A stretch of 64,000 bases of DNA from Sphingomonas hankookensis. GTDB lineage: Bacteria; Pseudomonadota; Alphaproteobacteria; Sphingomonadales; Sphingomonadaceae. The DNA lies in the NCBI RefSeq assembly GCF_022664465.1, contig NZ_JAKREV010000003.1, positions 248,001-312,000 of the forward strand. Reading direction: 5' to 3'. Below are positions 25,318 to 34,380 of this stretch, piece after piece. The stretch's first letter is position 1. Each line of letters opens with the position of its first letter. The position numbers were made by a program, and so were the translations under genes. The notes under the pieces are model-generated. The model was not told the origin of the DNA. It was given only the letters and a program-made list of their open reading frames with translations, and did not search any database.

Positions 25318-26798
25318 CCCTGTTCCGCACCGGCTGCGCGCTCGTCGCGCTGATCGCCGCCACGCCCGCACTGGCCCAGACCCCGACGCAGGAGGAGCTG
25401 GCGGCGCTGGTCAAGGCGCAGTCGGCCGAGATCGCCGCGCTGCGCGCCCGGCTCGACCGGCTGGAGGGCACGCCGGTAGCCACGGCGCAGCCGGCGCCGA
25501 CGCCCGCGCCCGCAACCCCGCCGGTCGTTCTGGCGCAGACCCCGTCGCAATCCGGCGGCAACGTCACCAGCCCGTTCGCACCGCAGCTCGTGCCTCCCGG
25601 CCCGGCCGAGCGCGATGTGGCGCAGGCGCGGCAGGCCAATGCCGCGGGCGTCACCACCGAATGGGGTGCGGGCCTGCCCGTCTTCCACTCGGCTGACGGC
25701 GTCTACACCTTCAAGCCGCGCGGGCGCATCCTGACCGATGTCAGCTCGACCTTCGGCTCCGACTATACCGCGCGCAACATCACGACCACCGGCATGCGGG
25801 CGCTGCGCCTCGGCCTCGAAGGCGGGGTCGGCACGCACTTCTTCTACCAGTTCGAAAGCGACTTTTCGGAGAACGAGGTCGATATCGTCACCGCGTTCAT
25901 CGGCTGGCGCAACCGGATCGCGCCGGGCATCGATTACGACGTCCGCGCCGGCCACCTGTTCAACGATCGCGGGTTCGAAGGATCGACCGGGTCAGATTCG
26001 ACGCCGTTCATGGAACGCACCGTCGTGTCGACCGCGATCATCCCGCAGCGCGGCTTCTACGGCGTCGGCATCATGCCGCGCCTGTTCTGGAAGACCGGCC
26101 ACGCCTCGCTGACCGTCACTGGCGACCGCATCGACGGCAACCAGGGCGGCAACGACAGCCGCACCGTGCTGGCGCGCGCGCACTGGAACCCGATCAAGAC
26201 CGCCAACAGCGTGCTGCACGTCGGCGCATGGGGCTTCGACGAAGGGCTGGCTGCCGGTGCCACCACGCTGACCCGCAACACCGTGATCGGCGGTCGCTTC
26301 AACGGCGCGCTGCGCGTATCGTCGGGGACGCTCCTCGGCGGCACCGGCACCACCGGCTATGGCGCGGAACTCGGCGGCTATGTGGGGCCCGTCTGGCTGA
26401 TGGCCGAAGCGGGGCAGCGCCACGCGCGGCTCGACGCCGGACGTCCCGATTTCGTCAGCAAGGCGTGGAGCCTGTCGGGCGGGTGGTTCCTGACCGGCGA
26501 TCTGCCGCCGTACAACCCGCGTCTGGGCAGTTTCGGCCAGCCGCGCGTGCTGCGCCCGATCTTCGAAGGAGGGCCGGGCGCGATCGAGCTGACCGCCCGC
26601 TACGAGAATCTCGACTACACCGACCTGCTGACCGGTGGGCAGGGCTGGGCCGCGACGATCGGCGCCAACTGGTACCTCAACAGCTTCACACGGTTCCAGG
26701 CCAATCTGGTCCACTGGAACACCGACAATCGCGCCGGCGCCTTTGTCGGGCCCGATGACGGCCAGACCGTCATGACCCGCATCGCCGTCACCTTCTGA
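25314..26798 (+). CDS. OprP/OprO-type outer-membrane porin
   Basis: 494 residues. Signal peptide MTLFRTGCALVALIAATPALA, a short coiled coil (VKAQSAEIAALRARLDRLEG) of the kind found in OprP-like porins, then a beta-barrel domain starting at GVYTFKPRGRILTDV and ending RIAVTF with a terminal aromatic. Named for phosphate-selective porins, the family also transports other anions. The neighbouring CitMHS transporter points to citrate or another organic anion. The ATG overlaps the binding-protein stop. Confidence 0.9.
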   Translation: MTLFRTGCALVALIAATPALAQTPTQEELAALVKAQSAEIAALRARLDRLEGTPVATAQPAPTPAPATPPVVLAQTPSQSGGNVTSPFAPQLVPPGPAERDVAQARQANAAGVTTEWGAGLPVFHSADGVYTFKPRGRILTDVSSTFGSDYTARNITTTGMRALRLGLEGGVGTHFFYQFESDFSENEVDIVTAFIGWRNRIAPGIDYDVRAGHLFNDRGFEGSTGSDSTPFMERTVVSTAIIPQRGFYGVGIMPRLFWKTGHASLTVTGDRIDGNQGGNDSRTVLARAHWNPIKTANSVLHVGAWGFDEGLAAGATTLTRNTVIGGRFNGALRVSSGTLLGGTGTTGYGAELGGYVGPVWLMAEAGQRHARLDAGRPDFVSKAWSLSGGWFLTGDLPPYNPRLGSFGQPRVLRPIFEGGPGAIELTARYENLDYTDLLTGGQGWAATIGANWYLNSFTRFQANLVHWNTDNRAGAFVGPDDGQTVMTRIAVTF

Positions 26799-26818
26799 CC
26801 TCCCCGGGGAGCTTACCC

Positions 26819-28120
26819 ATGGATCTCGCCCTGCTCGGCTTCCTGATGGTCGCCACCTTCATGACGCTCATCATGACCAAGCGGATGACCCCGCTGGTCG
26901 CGCTGATCGTCGTTCCCACGCTCTTCGCGCTGATCGCCGGCTTCGCCAGCGGCATCGGCGACATGATGATCGACGGCATCAAGAATCTTGCGCCGACCGG
27001 CGTGATGCTGCTGTTCGCGATCCTGTTCTTTTCGATCATGACCGATACCGGGCTGTTCGATCCGCTGGTCAACCGGCTGCTGCGGGTCGTCCACGGCGAT
27101 CCGCTGCTGATCCTGATCGGCACGGTCGTGCTGTGCGCGATCGTCAGCCTCGATGGCGATGGCTCCACGACCTACATCATCACCATCGCCGCGCTGCTGC
27201 CGCTCTACAAGCGCTACGACATGAACCGGCTGTACCTGTGCTGCCTGCTCATGAGCACCAGCGGCATCATGAACCTGACGCCATGGGGCGGCCCGACCGC
27301 GCGTGCCGCCAGCGCGCTGAAGCTCGATCCCGCCACGCTGTTCCTGCCGCTGATCCCCGGCATGCTCGTCGGCCTCGCCTTCCTGATCGGCCTTGCCATC
27401 TGGTTCGGGCGCAAGGAACGCCGCCGCATCGGCCATGTGAAGGCCAATGGCCCGACCGCGTTCACCGGCATGGCGGTGTCGCAGTTCCCCGAAGCACGCC
27501 GCTATCACCTGCGCTGGTTCAACGGCGCGCTGACGCTGGCGCTGATCGCGGGCCTCGTATCGGGCATCCTGCCGCTGTCGGTGCTGATGATGCTGGCGTT
27601 CGCGGTCGCGATGATCGTCAACTATCCGCAGGTCGCCGAACAGAAGGAACGCATCGCCGCGCATGCCGGCAACGTCCTGTCGGTCGTCTCGCTGATCTTC
27701 GCCGCGGGCATCTTCACCGGCATCCTGTCGGGCACCGGCATGGTGGAGGCGATGAGCAAGGAAGTCGTCGGCTTCATCCCGCCGGCGATGGGGCCGTACA
27801 TGGCGCCGATCACCGCCGCGCTTTCGCTGCCCTTCACCTTCTTCATCTCGAACGACGCCTTCTATTTCGGGATGCTGCCGATCCTCGCGGAGGCCGGAGC
27901 GCATTACGGCGTGTCGCCGATGGCGATCGCGCGCGCGTCGCTGATGGGGCAGCCGGTCCATCTGCTCAGCCCGCTGGTGCCCTCCACCTATCTGCTGGTC
28001 AGCCTCGCGGGCATCGATCTGGCCGATCATCAACGATTTACGCTGATCCCCGCAACGGCGGTCTGTGTTGTGATGACGCTTGTCGGTATGGCGGTACTCG
28101 CCTTCCCTTTCGTGAGCTGA
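26819..28120 (+). CDS. CitMHS family citrate/metal-citrate symporter
   Basis: 433 residues with about 11-12 membrane spans. It begins MDLALLGFLMVATFMTLIMT. Family-typical segments are SLDGDGSTTYIITIAALLPL, NLTPWGGPTARAASALKLD and FISNDAFYFGMLPILAEAG. CitMHS proteins take up citrate complexed with divalent metal, driven by protons. It lies 20 bp after the porin in the same operon, so the proposed route is porin, then binding protein or periplasm, then this symporter. Confidence 0.92.
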   Translation: MDLALLGFLMVATFMTLIMTKRMTPLVALIVVPTLFALIAGFASGIGDMMIDGIKNLAPTGVMLLFAILFFSIMTDTGLFDPLVNRLLRVVHGDPLLILIGTVVLCAIVSLDGDGSTTYIITIAALLPLYKRYDMNRLYLCCLLMSTSGIMNLTPWGGPTARAASALKLDPATLFLPLIPGMLVGLAFLIGLAIWFGRKERRRIGHVKANGPTAFTGMAVSQFPEARRYHLRWFNGALTLALIAGLVSGILPLSVLMMLAFAVAMIVNYPQVAEQKERIAAHAGNVLSVVSLIFAAGIFTGILSGTGMVEAMSKEVVGFIPPAMGPYMAPITAALSLPFTFFISNDAFYFGMLPILAEAGAHYGVSPMAIARASLMGQPVHLLSPLVPSTYLLVSLAGIDLADHQRFTLIPATAVCVVMTLVGMAVLAFPFVS

Positions 28121-28124
28121 TCTG

Positions 28125-28781
28125 ATGACCGAACTCTGGAACCATATCGTCGCCGACTTCGCCAATATCGGCAGTCCGTCCGCCCTCGCCGCCTTCACCC
28201 AGGTTGTGCTGATCGACATCATGCTGGCGGCGGACAATGCCATCGTCGTCGGCGCGCTCGCTGCCGGCCTGCCGCCGGCGATGCGCCGCAAGGTCATCCT
28301 GATCGGAGTCGGCGCCGCGCTGATCCTGCGCGTCGCCTTCGCCCTGGTCGTGACCCAGCTGCTGCAGGTCACCGGCCTCGTCTTCGCCGGCGGCCTGCTG
28401 CTGGTATGGGTGGCGTGGAAGATGTGGCGCGAGCTGCGCGACCATGAAGATGCTACGGGCGAGGAGACCGCGCTCAAGGCCGCTGCCCCACGCAGCTTCG
28501 CCAGCGCCGCCTGGGCCGTCGCGGTCGCCGATGTCAGCATGAGCCTCGACAACGTGCTGGCCGTCGCCGGTGCCGCGCGCGACCATCCCGGCATCCTTGC
28601 CGTCGGGCTGATCCTGTCGGTCGCGCTGATGGGCATCGCCGCCAACGTGCTGGCCCGCGTGATCGAACGCTATCGCTGGGTCGCGTATATCGGCCTTGCC
28701 GTCATCGTCTATGTCGCCTGCCGCATGATCTACGAAGGGCTGACCGATCCGGCCCGCGGCATCCTGCCCCTCTTCACCTGA
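28125..28781 (+). CDS. TerC/YjbE family integral membrane protein
   Basis: 218 residues, about seven membrane spans. The family motifs are IDIMLAADNAIVVGALAAGL and VADVSMSLDNVLAVAGAAR, whose Asp-Asn pairs are thought to bind metal. TerC-family proteins are linked to metal (often Mn) export or homeostasis and tellurite resistance. It starts 4 bp after the CitMHS stop, so it may export metal that enters as citrate complex (inference). Confidence 0.9.
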   Translation: MTELWNHIVADFANIGSPSALAAFTQVVLIDIMLAADNAIVVGALAAGLPPAMRRKVILIGVGAALILRVAFALVVTQLLQVTGLVFAGGLLLVWVAWKMWRELRDHEDATGEETALKAAAPRSFASAAWAVAVADVSMSLDNVLAVAGAARDHPGILAVGLILSVALMGIAANVLARVIERYRWVAYIGLAVIVYVACRMIYEGLTDPARGILPLFT

Positions 28782-28796
28782 TACTGGAGCTTCCGG

Positions 28797-29468
28797 ATGA
28801 GCCCTTCGATGCCGTTGGTCCTGTTGCCCGCCATGGGCTGCGACGGGCAATTATGGGCGCGGCAGATCGTCGATCTGGGCGATATGGCCCATCCGGAACT
28901 CGGCGACCTTACCGTCGACGACACGCTGGCGAAGATGGCGGCGCGGGTGCTGGCCCATGCCCCGCCACGCTTCGCCGTCGCCGGCGTCAGTCTGGGCGGC
29001 TATGTCGCGCTGGAAATGGTGCGGCAGGCGCCGGAGCGGATCGCGCGAATCGCCCTGTTCGGCACGCGCGCTACGCTGGCGATGCGCCCGCGGACGATGG
29101 GCGAACAGGGGCTGCTCGCCACCGCGCCGCACGCCGACCCGACGCTCACCCCGATCGTCAGCGGCCCCGTCCAGGCGATGGCCGAACGCGTCGGGCCGGA
29201 AGTGTTCGAACGCCAGCAGCACGCGCTGCTTGCGCGGCCCGACCTCGACGCCGCGATCGATGCGGTACGCGTGCCGGCGCTGGTCGCGGTCGGTGACCGC
29301 GACCGCATCTGCCTGGCCCAGGATGCCAAGGCGCTCGCCGACCGCATCCCCGGCGCCCGCTTCCACATCCTGCGCAACTGCGGCCATCTGGCACCGATGG
29401 AGCGCGGCGGCGAGGTCACGATGCTGCTGCGCGACTGGTTGCAGGACGGCGTCGGACGCGGCCGCTAA
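28797..29468 (+). CDS. Alpha/beta hydrolase
   Basis: 223 residues, no signal peptide. Nucleophile elbow GVSLGGY, acid probably Asp in VAVGDRDRICLAQDAKAL and His in NCGHLAPMERG. The start MSPSMPLVLLPAMGCDGQLW resembles MhpC/BioH-like esterases. Substrate unknown. It is 15 bp after the TerC-family gene and probably ends the operon. Confidence 0.88.
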   Translation: MSPSMPLVLLPAMGCDGQLWARQIVDLGDMAHPELGDLTVDDTLAKMAARVLAHAPPRFAVAGVSLGGYVALEMVRQAPERIARIALFGTRATLAMRPRTMGEQGLLATAPHADPTLTPIVSGPVQAMAERVGPEVFERQQHALLARPDLDAAIDAVRVPALVAVGDRDRICLAQDAKALADRIPGARFHILRNCGHLAPMERGGEVTMLLRDWLQDGVGRGR

Positions 29469-29545
29469 GGCCCCCATTCGGTTCCCTCGCGTACCGATCG
29501 AGTTTTCCGCCAAGTGTGAACGAGACAATTGTTTACCCGGTTACC

Positions 29546-29559
29546 CACTAACCGGTTAG
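29546..29559. promoter_or_regulatory. Perfect 14-bp palindrome upstream of katG
   Basis: ACTAACCGGTTAGT is a perfect dyad, with a second CCGGTTA half 12 bp upstream. It lies 31 bp before the katG ATG, in promoter position. It looks like a TetR/MarR-type operator; the regulator is not identified. Confidence 0.45.
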
Positions 29560-29589
29560 TCTGTCGGCCATCGTAATGGAGAGCCGATA

Positions 29590-31824
29590 ATGGACGCGAA
29601 GACCGGAGAGATGAGCGGCTGCCCGATCCACCAACCGAACACGGTTCGGTCGCTGGTGGGCCGTACCAACCGCGACTGGTGGCCCGATGCACTGCCCCTC
29701 GAAGTGCTCAACCAGGGCGGCACCTCGCCCGACCCGATGGGCCATGAGTTCGACTATGCCGAAGCCTTCAAGCAGCTCGACTATGCCGCGCTGAAGGCCG
29801 ACCTGACCGCGCTGATGACCGACAGCCAGCCATGGTGGCCGGCCGATTACGGCAATTACGGCGGCCTGTTCATCCGCATGGCGTGGCACGCCGCGGGTAC
29901 CTACCGCACTGCCGACGGCCGCGGCGGCGCGAACAGCGGACAGCAGCGCTTCGCCCCGCTCAATTCGTGGCCGGACAACGGCAACCTCGACAAGGCGCGT
30001 CGCCTGTTGTGGCCGATCAAGCAAAAGTACGGCAAGAACATCAGCTGGGCCGACCTGTTCATCCTCGCCGGCAATGTCGCCATCGAGAATATGGGCGGAC
30101 CGGTGTTCGGCTTCGGCGGCGGTCGCCGCGACGTGTTCGAGCCCGAAAAGGACATCTACTGGGGTTCGGAAGAGCAGTTCGTCGGCCATCCCGACAACAA
30201 GACCCGCATCCTGCCCGAGGAAGAGCTGGAACTGGAACAGCCGCTCGCCGCGATCCAGATGGGCCTGATCTACGTCAACCCGGAAGGTCCCGGCGGCGTG
30301 CCCGACGCGATGCAGTCGGCGCGCGACATTAAGGAAACCTTCGCCCGCATGGCGATGAACGTCGAGGAAACCGTCGCGCTGACCGCCGGCGGCCATACCT
30401 TCGGCAAGGCGCATGGTGCCGGCGATCCGACCATGGTCGGCGAATCGCCGGAAGGTGCGGACATCTCGCTGATGGGTCTCGGCTGGACCAACAGCTTCGA
30501 AAGCGGGATGGGCGAACACACCACCACCAGCGGCATCGAGGGCGCGTGGGTGAACACCCCCACCGAATGGTCGGGCAACTATTTCCGCCTGCTGCTCGAT
30601 TACGAGTACGAACTGGTGCGCAGCCCGGCGGGTGCCAAGCAGTGGCAGCCGATCGACCAACGGCAAGAGGACATGGCCCCCGCGGCGCATGATCCGAACC
30701 TGCGCGTGCCGACGATGATGACCACCGCCGACATGGCGCTGAAGGTCGATCCGGAGATGCGCGCGATCTCGGAGAAGTTCCGGAACGACCATGAAGCGTT
30801 CAAGGACGCCTTCGCCCGCGCGTGGTTCAAGCTGACCCACCGCGACATGGGCCCGAAGGTCCGCTACCTCGGCCCCGAAGTGCCCGAGGAAACGCTGATC
30901 TGGCAGGACCCGGTCCCCGCCGGCACCGCCCCGTCGGACGGCGATATCGCCGCGTTCAAGTCGGCAATCCTGAATGCCGGCTTCTCGATCGGCCAGCTGG
31001 TCAAGACCGCATGGGCTTCGGCATCGACCTACCGCCGTTCCGACCATCGCGGCGGCGCCAACGGTGCGCGCATCGCCCTCGAACCGCAGCGCGGGTGGAA
31101 GGTGAACGAGCCGGCGGAACTGTCGCAGGTCCTGTCGAAGATCGACGCACTGCGCGGCAACCTGTCGCTGGCCGATGCGATCGTGCTGGCCGGGAGCGCA
31201 GCGGTCGAGAAGGCGGCAAAGGACGCCGGCTTCGCAGTCGAGGTGCCCTTCACCGGCGGTCGCGGCGACGCGACGCAGGACTGGACCGATGCCGACAGCT
31301 TCGCGGTGATGGAACCGGTCGCCGACGGCTTCCGCAACTTCCTGAAGACCAAGCACAGCGTGAAGACCGAGGAACTGCTGCTCGACCGCGCGTCGCTGCT
31401 CGGCCTCTCGGTGCCCGAAATGACCGTGCTGGTCGGCGGCCTGCGCGTGCTCGGTGCGAACTATAACGACGCACCCGAGGGCGTGTTCACCGACCGCAAG
31501 GGGCAGCTGACCAACGACTTCTTCGTCAACCTGCTGAACAACGACACCTTCTGGAAGGTCGTCGACACCAGCGCCGACGAAGAGTTCATCGGCTATGACC
31601 GTGCCGGGCAGCACGAACGCTGGCGCGCGACGCGCACCGACCTGATCTTCGGGTCGAACAGCCAGCTGCGCGCGGTGGCCGAAGTCTATGCCGAGACGGG
31701 GCATGAGGAAAAGTTCGTCCGTGATTTCGTCGCGGCCTGGACCAAGGTGATGAATGCGGACCGGTTCGACGTGCCGCAGAACCACGACAGCGTGCAGCCG
31801 GTCGGCGTCGCCGAACCCGCCTGA
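29590..31824 (+). CDS. katG: Catalase-peroxidase KatG
   Basis: 744 residues, the standard two-domain length. The distal heme-pocket residues are Arg96, Trp99 and His100 in [12 protein letters not shown], the cross-linking Tyr is in [10 protein letters not shown] and the proximal His269 in [12 protein letters not shown]. The C-terminal domain is a degenerate copy ([20 protein letters not shown]). It removes hydrogen peroxide in the cytoplasm. GGAGA lies about 8 nt upstream. It is a monocistronic unit with a strong terminator; no oxyR is adjacent. Confidence 0.98.
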   Translation: MDAKTGEMSGCPIHQPNTVRSLVGRTNRDWWPDALPLEVLNQGGTSPDPMGHEFDYAEAFKQLDYAALKADLTALMTDSQPWWPADYGNYGGLFIRMAWHAAGTYRTADGRGGANSGQQRFAPLNSWPDNGNLDKARRLLWPIKQKYGKNISWADLFILAGNVAIENMGGPVFGFGGGRRDVFEPEKDIYWGSEEQFVGHPDNKTRILPEEELELEQPLAAIQMGLIYVNPEGPGGVPDAMQSARDIKETFARMAMNVEETVALTAGGHTFGKAHGAGDPTMVGESPEGADISLMGLGWTNSFESGMGEHTTTSGIEGAWVNTPTEWSGNYFRLLLDYEYELVRSPAGAKQWQPIDQRQEDMAPAAHDPNLRVPTMMTTADMALKVDPEMRAISEKFRNDHEAFKDAFARAWFKLTHRDMGPKVRYLGPEVPEETLIWQDPVPAGTAPSDGDIAAFKSAILNAGFSIGQLVKTAWASASTYRRSDHRGGANGARIALEPQRGWKVNEPAELSQVLSKIDALRGNLSLADAIVLAGSAAVEKAAKDAGFAVEVPFTGGRGDATQDWTDADSFAVMEPVADGFRNFLKTKHSVKTEELLLDRASLLGLSVPEMTVLVGGLRVLGANYNDAPEGVFTDRKGQLTNDFFVNLLNNDTFWKVVDTSADEEFIGYDRAGQHERWRATRTDLIFGSNSQLRAVAEVYAETGHEEKFVRDFVAAWTKVMNADRFDVPQNHDSVQPVGVAEPA

Positions 31825-31844
31825 CCGTAAGGACGCCAACCGAA

Positions 31845-31886
31845 AGGGGGCGGCGTGGGAGCGATCCCGCGCCGCCCCTTTTTTGT
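31845..31886 (+). terminator. katG Rho-independent terminator
   Basis: GGGGCGGCGTGGGA pairs with its near-perfect complement TCCCGCGCCGCCCC over a short loop, and TTTTTT follows. This is the clearest intrinsic terminator in the window. Confidence 0.92.
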
Positions 31887-32237
31887 GCGAACGAGATCGC
31901 CGGACGTCGGTGCATCGAAGGGGCTGCAACGTTATCCCGTCTACCCTGTCGTCGCGTTAAGCGGCGGCGGCCGAAAACTACGCAAAATGCGCAACCCCGC
32001 CAAGCGACAGGCGATCGGGTGCGTCGCGCAGGACGATCTGAGGCCGGATCACCATCAAGCGGAGCATTTGCGCCATCTGCTCCCCTCCCTTGGCAGGAAG
32101 GGAAGTGATAGCGCGAATGCTCCAGCGAACGTCGCTGATCCCAAAATTTGGCGAAAACTGCGCTGTTTTGGCGGAGAATTACGATCCCGCATCGATCGTC
32201 TCCGCGCAAAGCCTTGGAATCTCTGCACCCCGAAAAC
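31887..32237. other. Non-coding region upstream of the second small secreted gene
   Basis: About 350 bp with no supported gene. It is locally AT-richer (around 32140-32180, AAAATTTGGCGAAAACTG), as expected for a region holding enhancer-binding sites for a sigma-54 promoter. No clear repeat or known riboswitch was seen. Confidence 0.5.
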
Positions 32238-32253
32238 TGGCACGGTCGCTGCA
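32238..32253 (+). promoter_or_regulatory. Sigma-54-type (-24/-12) promoter of the second small secreted protein
   Basis: The 16-mer TGGCACGGTCGCTGCA is identical to that at 17931, with GG-N10-GC spacing, and lies 51 bp before the ATG. The leader that follows (GGCATCACCGGAAACAACCC) is also shared with the first copy, while sequence further upstream diverges. Confidence 0.7.
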
Positions 32254-32304
32254 ATGGTGTCGGCATCACCGGAAACAACCCGGGACGCGCAGGGAGCCAA
32301 CAGC

Positions 32305-32613
32305 ATGACCGCCATTCGTTTCGCCATTTCGATCGCCCTCGGCCTCGTCGCCGCCACCTCGGCCTTCGCCCAACCCAAGGCGGTCCCGACCCCGACGCCG
32401 GTCAGCATCGCCGCCGCGTCGACGGCCGCGCTGCCGCTGACGATCACCATGGCCGCCGGCCCGGCCGCCGCCGCGTACAAGGCGTCGCCCAACGCCCGCT
32501 ACTGCTTCCGGACGCAGCATAGCGGCTCGATCCTCCGCAAGACCGTCTGCAAGACCCGCAGCGACTGGCAGGCAAGCGGCGTCGACTTCGATGCGGCGCT
32601 GACCGGCCGCTGA
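32305..32613 (+). CDS. Small secreted protein, paralogue 2 (sigma-54-linked)
   Basis: 102 residues. Signal peptide MTAIRFAISIALGLVAATSA, Ala/Pro linker, then YKASPNARYCFRTQHSGSIL and KTVCKTRSDWQASGVD with the same two Cys as paralogue 1. The region between TGSR and the second Cys differs most. AGGGAG lies about 8 nt upstream. A perfect hairpin at 32631 follows. Function unknown. Confidence 0.85.
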   Translation: MTAIRFAISIALGLVAATSAFAQPKAVPTPTPVSIAAASTAALPLTITMAAGPAAAAYKASPNARYCFRTQHSGSILRKTVCKTRSDWQASGVDFDAALTGR

Positions 32614-32630
32614 TCCGACCGGACCGCACG

Positions 32631-32652
32631 GCCGCGCCCCGCCGGGCGCGGC
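32631..32652 (+). terminator. Stem-loop 3' of the second small secreted protein
   Basis: GCCGCGCCC pairs perfectly with GGGCGCGGC over a CGCC loop, 17 bp past the stop, mirroring the arrangement after paralogue 1. No T-run follows. Confidence 0.5.
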
Positions 32653-32784
32653 GGTACGTCATCCGGCGTACCGAGGACGATCGCGGTTGCACCAAATCGG
32701 CTCGGTAGCGTTATCTTCCCGTCGGGGCGCGTTCAGCGTCCACAGCGCCCATCGTTCCAGCGGGCGGGAAGGAAGAATCGATCC

Positions 32785-33417
32785 ATGGCGGAGCCGTCCG
32801 AACTCGAACTGTCGCGCCGCGGCGTCCTGACCGGTGGGGCGGCGACCGCCGCGCTGGTCGCCACCCCGCTGCCTGCCCTTGCGCAGGGTCAGGCGCCCGC
32901 GACGCCCGCACCGACGATGCCGGTGCGGCTGACGGTCAACGGCACCGCCCGCGAACTGACACTCGACACGCGCACCACGCTGCTCGACGCGCTGCGCGAA
33001 CATCTCCATCTGACCGGCACCAAGAAGGGCTGCGACCACGGCCAGTGCGGCGCGTGCACGGTGATGGTCGAGGGCAAGCGGATCAATTCCTGCCTGACGC
33101 TGGCGGTGATGCACGACGGCGACCGGGTGACCACGATCGAAGGGCTCGGCACGCCGGACAAGCTGCATCCGATGCAGGCGGCGTTCGTGAAGCATGACGG
33201 ATACCAGTGCGGCTATTGCACGCCGGGGCAGATCTGTTCGGCGGTGGCGGTGCTCGACGAGATCAGGCGCGGCATTCCCAGCCATGTGCAGGCCGACCTG
33301 ACCGCGAAGCCGCTCGCGACCAACATGGAAATGCGCGAGCGGATGAGCGGCAATATCTGCCGCTGCGGTGCCTATTCCAACATTGCCGATGCCATGGCGG
33401 AGGTCGCGGGCGCATGA
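32785..33417 (+). CDS. paoA: Aldehyde oxidoreductase 2Fe-2S subunit (PaoA-like)
   Basis: 210 residues. A twin-arginine leader ([20 protein letters not shown]) directs export. The plant-type 2Fe-2S cluster uses Cys83, 88, 91 and 103 ([16 protein letters not shown]), and the second cluster uses QCGYCTPGQ and GNICRCGAY. It is the electron-transfer subunit of a periplasmic xanthine-oxidase-family enzyme. It overlaps paoB by 4 bp. Confidence 0.93.
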   Translation: MAEPSELELSRRGVLTGGAATAALVATPLPALAQGQAPATPAPTMPVRLTVNGTARELTLDTRTTLLDALREHLHLTGTKKGCDHGQCGACTVMVEGKRINSCLTLAVMHDGDRVTTIEGLGTPDKLHPMQAAFVKHDGYQCGYCTPGQICSAVAVLDEIRRGIPSHVQADLTAKPLATNMEMRERMSGNICRCGAYSNIADAMAEVAGA

Positions 33418-34376
33418 GAGCATTCACCTATGAGCGCGCCAAGGACCCGGTCGAGGCGGCGCGCATCGTCGCATCGCGTCCCGGCGCGAAATTCATCGCT
33501 GGCGGCACCAACCTGCTCGACCTGATGAAGATCGAGGTGGAGACGCCGACTCATCTGGTCGACGTACAGGACCTGAAGCTCGACCGGATCGAGAAGACCC
33601 GCGACGGCGGCCTGCGCATTGGCGCGCTGGTCACCAACACCGATCTTGCCGCCGACGACCGCGTGCGGCGCGATTACGGCGTGCTGACCCGCGCGATCGT
33701 CGCCGGGGCCAGCGGACAGTTGCGCAACAAGGCGTCGACGGCGGGCAATCTGCTCCAGCGTACCCGCTGCCCCTATTTCTACGACACCAACATGGCCTGC
33801 AACAAACGCAAGCCGGGGTCGGGCTGTGCCGCGATCGGCGGCTATTCGCGCCAGCTGGGCGTGATCGGCGTGTCGAACGATTGTATCGCGACCTTTCCCG
33901 GCGACATGGCGGTGGCGATGCGCGTGCTCGACGCGGTCGTCGAGACGGTCGATGCCAGCGGCCAGCGCCGCTCGATCGCGATCGCCGATTTCCACCGGCT
34001 ATGGGGCGACCGGCCCGATCAGGACACGGTGCTGCGGCCCGGCGAGCTGATCACCGCCGTCACCCTGCCCCGCCCGATCGGCGGCAGGCATTTCTACGAA
34101 AAGGTGCGCGACCGTGCCTCCTATGCCTATGCATTGGTGTCGGTCGCGGCGGTGATCCAGCGCGACGGCACCGGGCGCGTCGCATTCGGCGGCGTCGCTC
34201 CGCGGCCATGGCGGGTCGAAGCGGCCGATGCCCTGTTGCCACAGGGTGCCGCCGCCGTCACCGCTCGCGCGTTTCAGGGGGCAACGCCGACGAAGGACAA
34301 TGCCTTCAAGCTGCCGCTCGCCACCCGCGCGCTCGCCTCCGTCCTCGCGCAAGCCGCCGACCAGAACAGGGCCTGA
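33414..34376 (+). CDS. paoB: Aldehyde oxidoreductase FAD subunit (PaoB-like)
   Basis: 320 residues. FAD-binding elements [17 protein letters not shown] and the [16 protein letters not shown] region are typical. The Cys-containing insert [20 protein letters not shown] is the PaoB feature that binds an extra 4Fe-4S cluster. The C-terminal CO-dehydrogenase flavoprotein domain follows. It has no own leader and is presumably co-exported with PaoA. ATGA overlap with paoA. Confidence 0.93.
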   Translation: MRAFTYERAKDPVEAARIVASRPGAKFIAGGTNLLDLMKIEVETPTHLVDVQDLKLDRIEKTRDGGLRIGALVTNTDLAADDRVRRDYGVLTRAIVAGASGQLRNKASTAGNLLQRTRCPYFYDTNMACNKRKPGSGCAAIGGYSRQLGVIGVSNDCIATFPGDMAVAMRVLDAVVETVDASGQRRSIAIADFHRLWGDRPDQDTVLRPGELITAVTLPRPIGGRHFYEKVRDRASYAYALVSVAAVIQRDGTGRVAFGGVAPRPWRVEAADALLPQGAAAVTARAFQGATPTKDNAFKLPLATRALASVLAQAADQNRA

Positions 34377-34380
34377 CGCC

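Noticed and set aside
28120..28125. Manganese riboswitch before the TerC-family gene
   Set aside because: Only 4 bp separate it from the CitMHS stop, so there is no room for a leader.
26813..28645. Long His/Arg/Gln-rich frame opposite CitMHS and the TerC-family gene
   Set aside because: Low-complexity shadow of membrane-protein codons; spans two genes on the other strand.
29518..29560. Riboswitch upstream of katG
   Set aside because: The region is only about 120 bp and holds a simple palindrome; no known aptamer pattern was seen.
29548..31929. Very long open frame (about 790 codons) on the strand opposite katG
   Set aside because: It mirrors the codon bias of katG in high-GC DNA, shows no recognisable domain, and has no ribosome site. 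katG itself is unambiguous.
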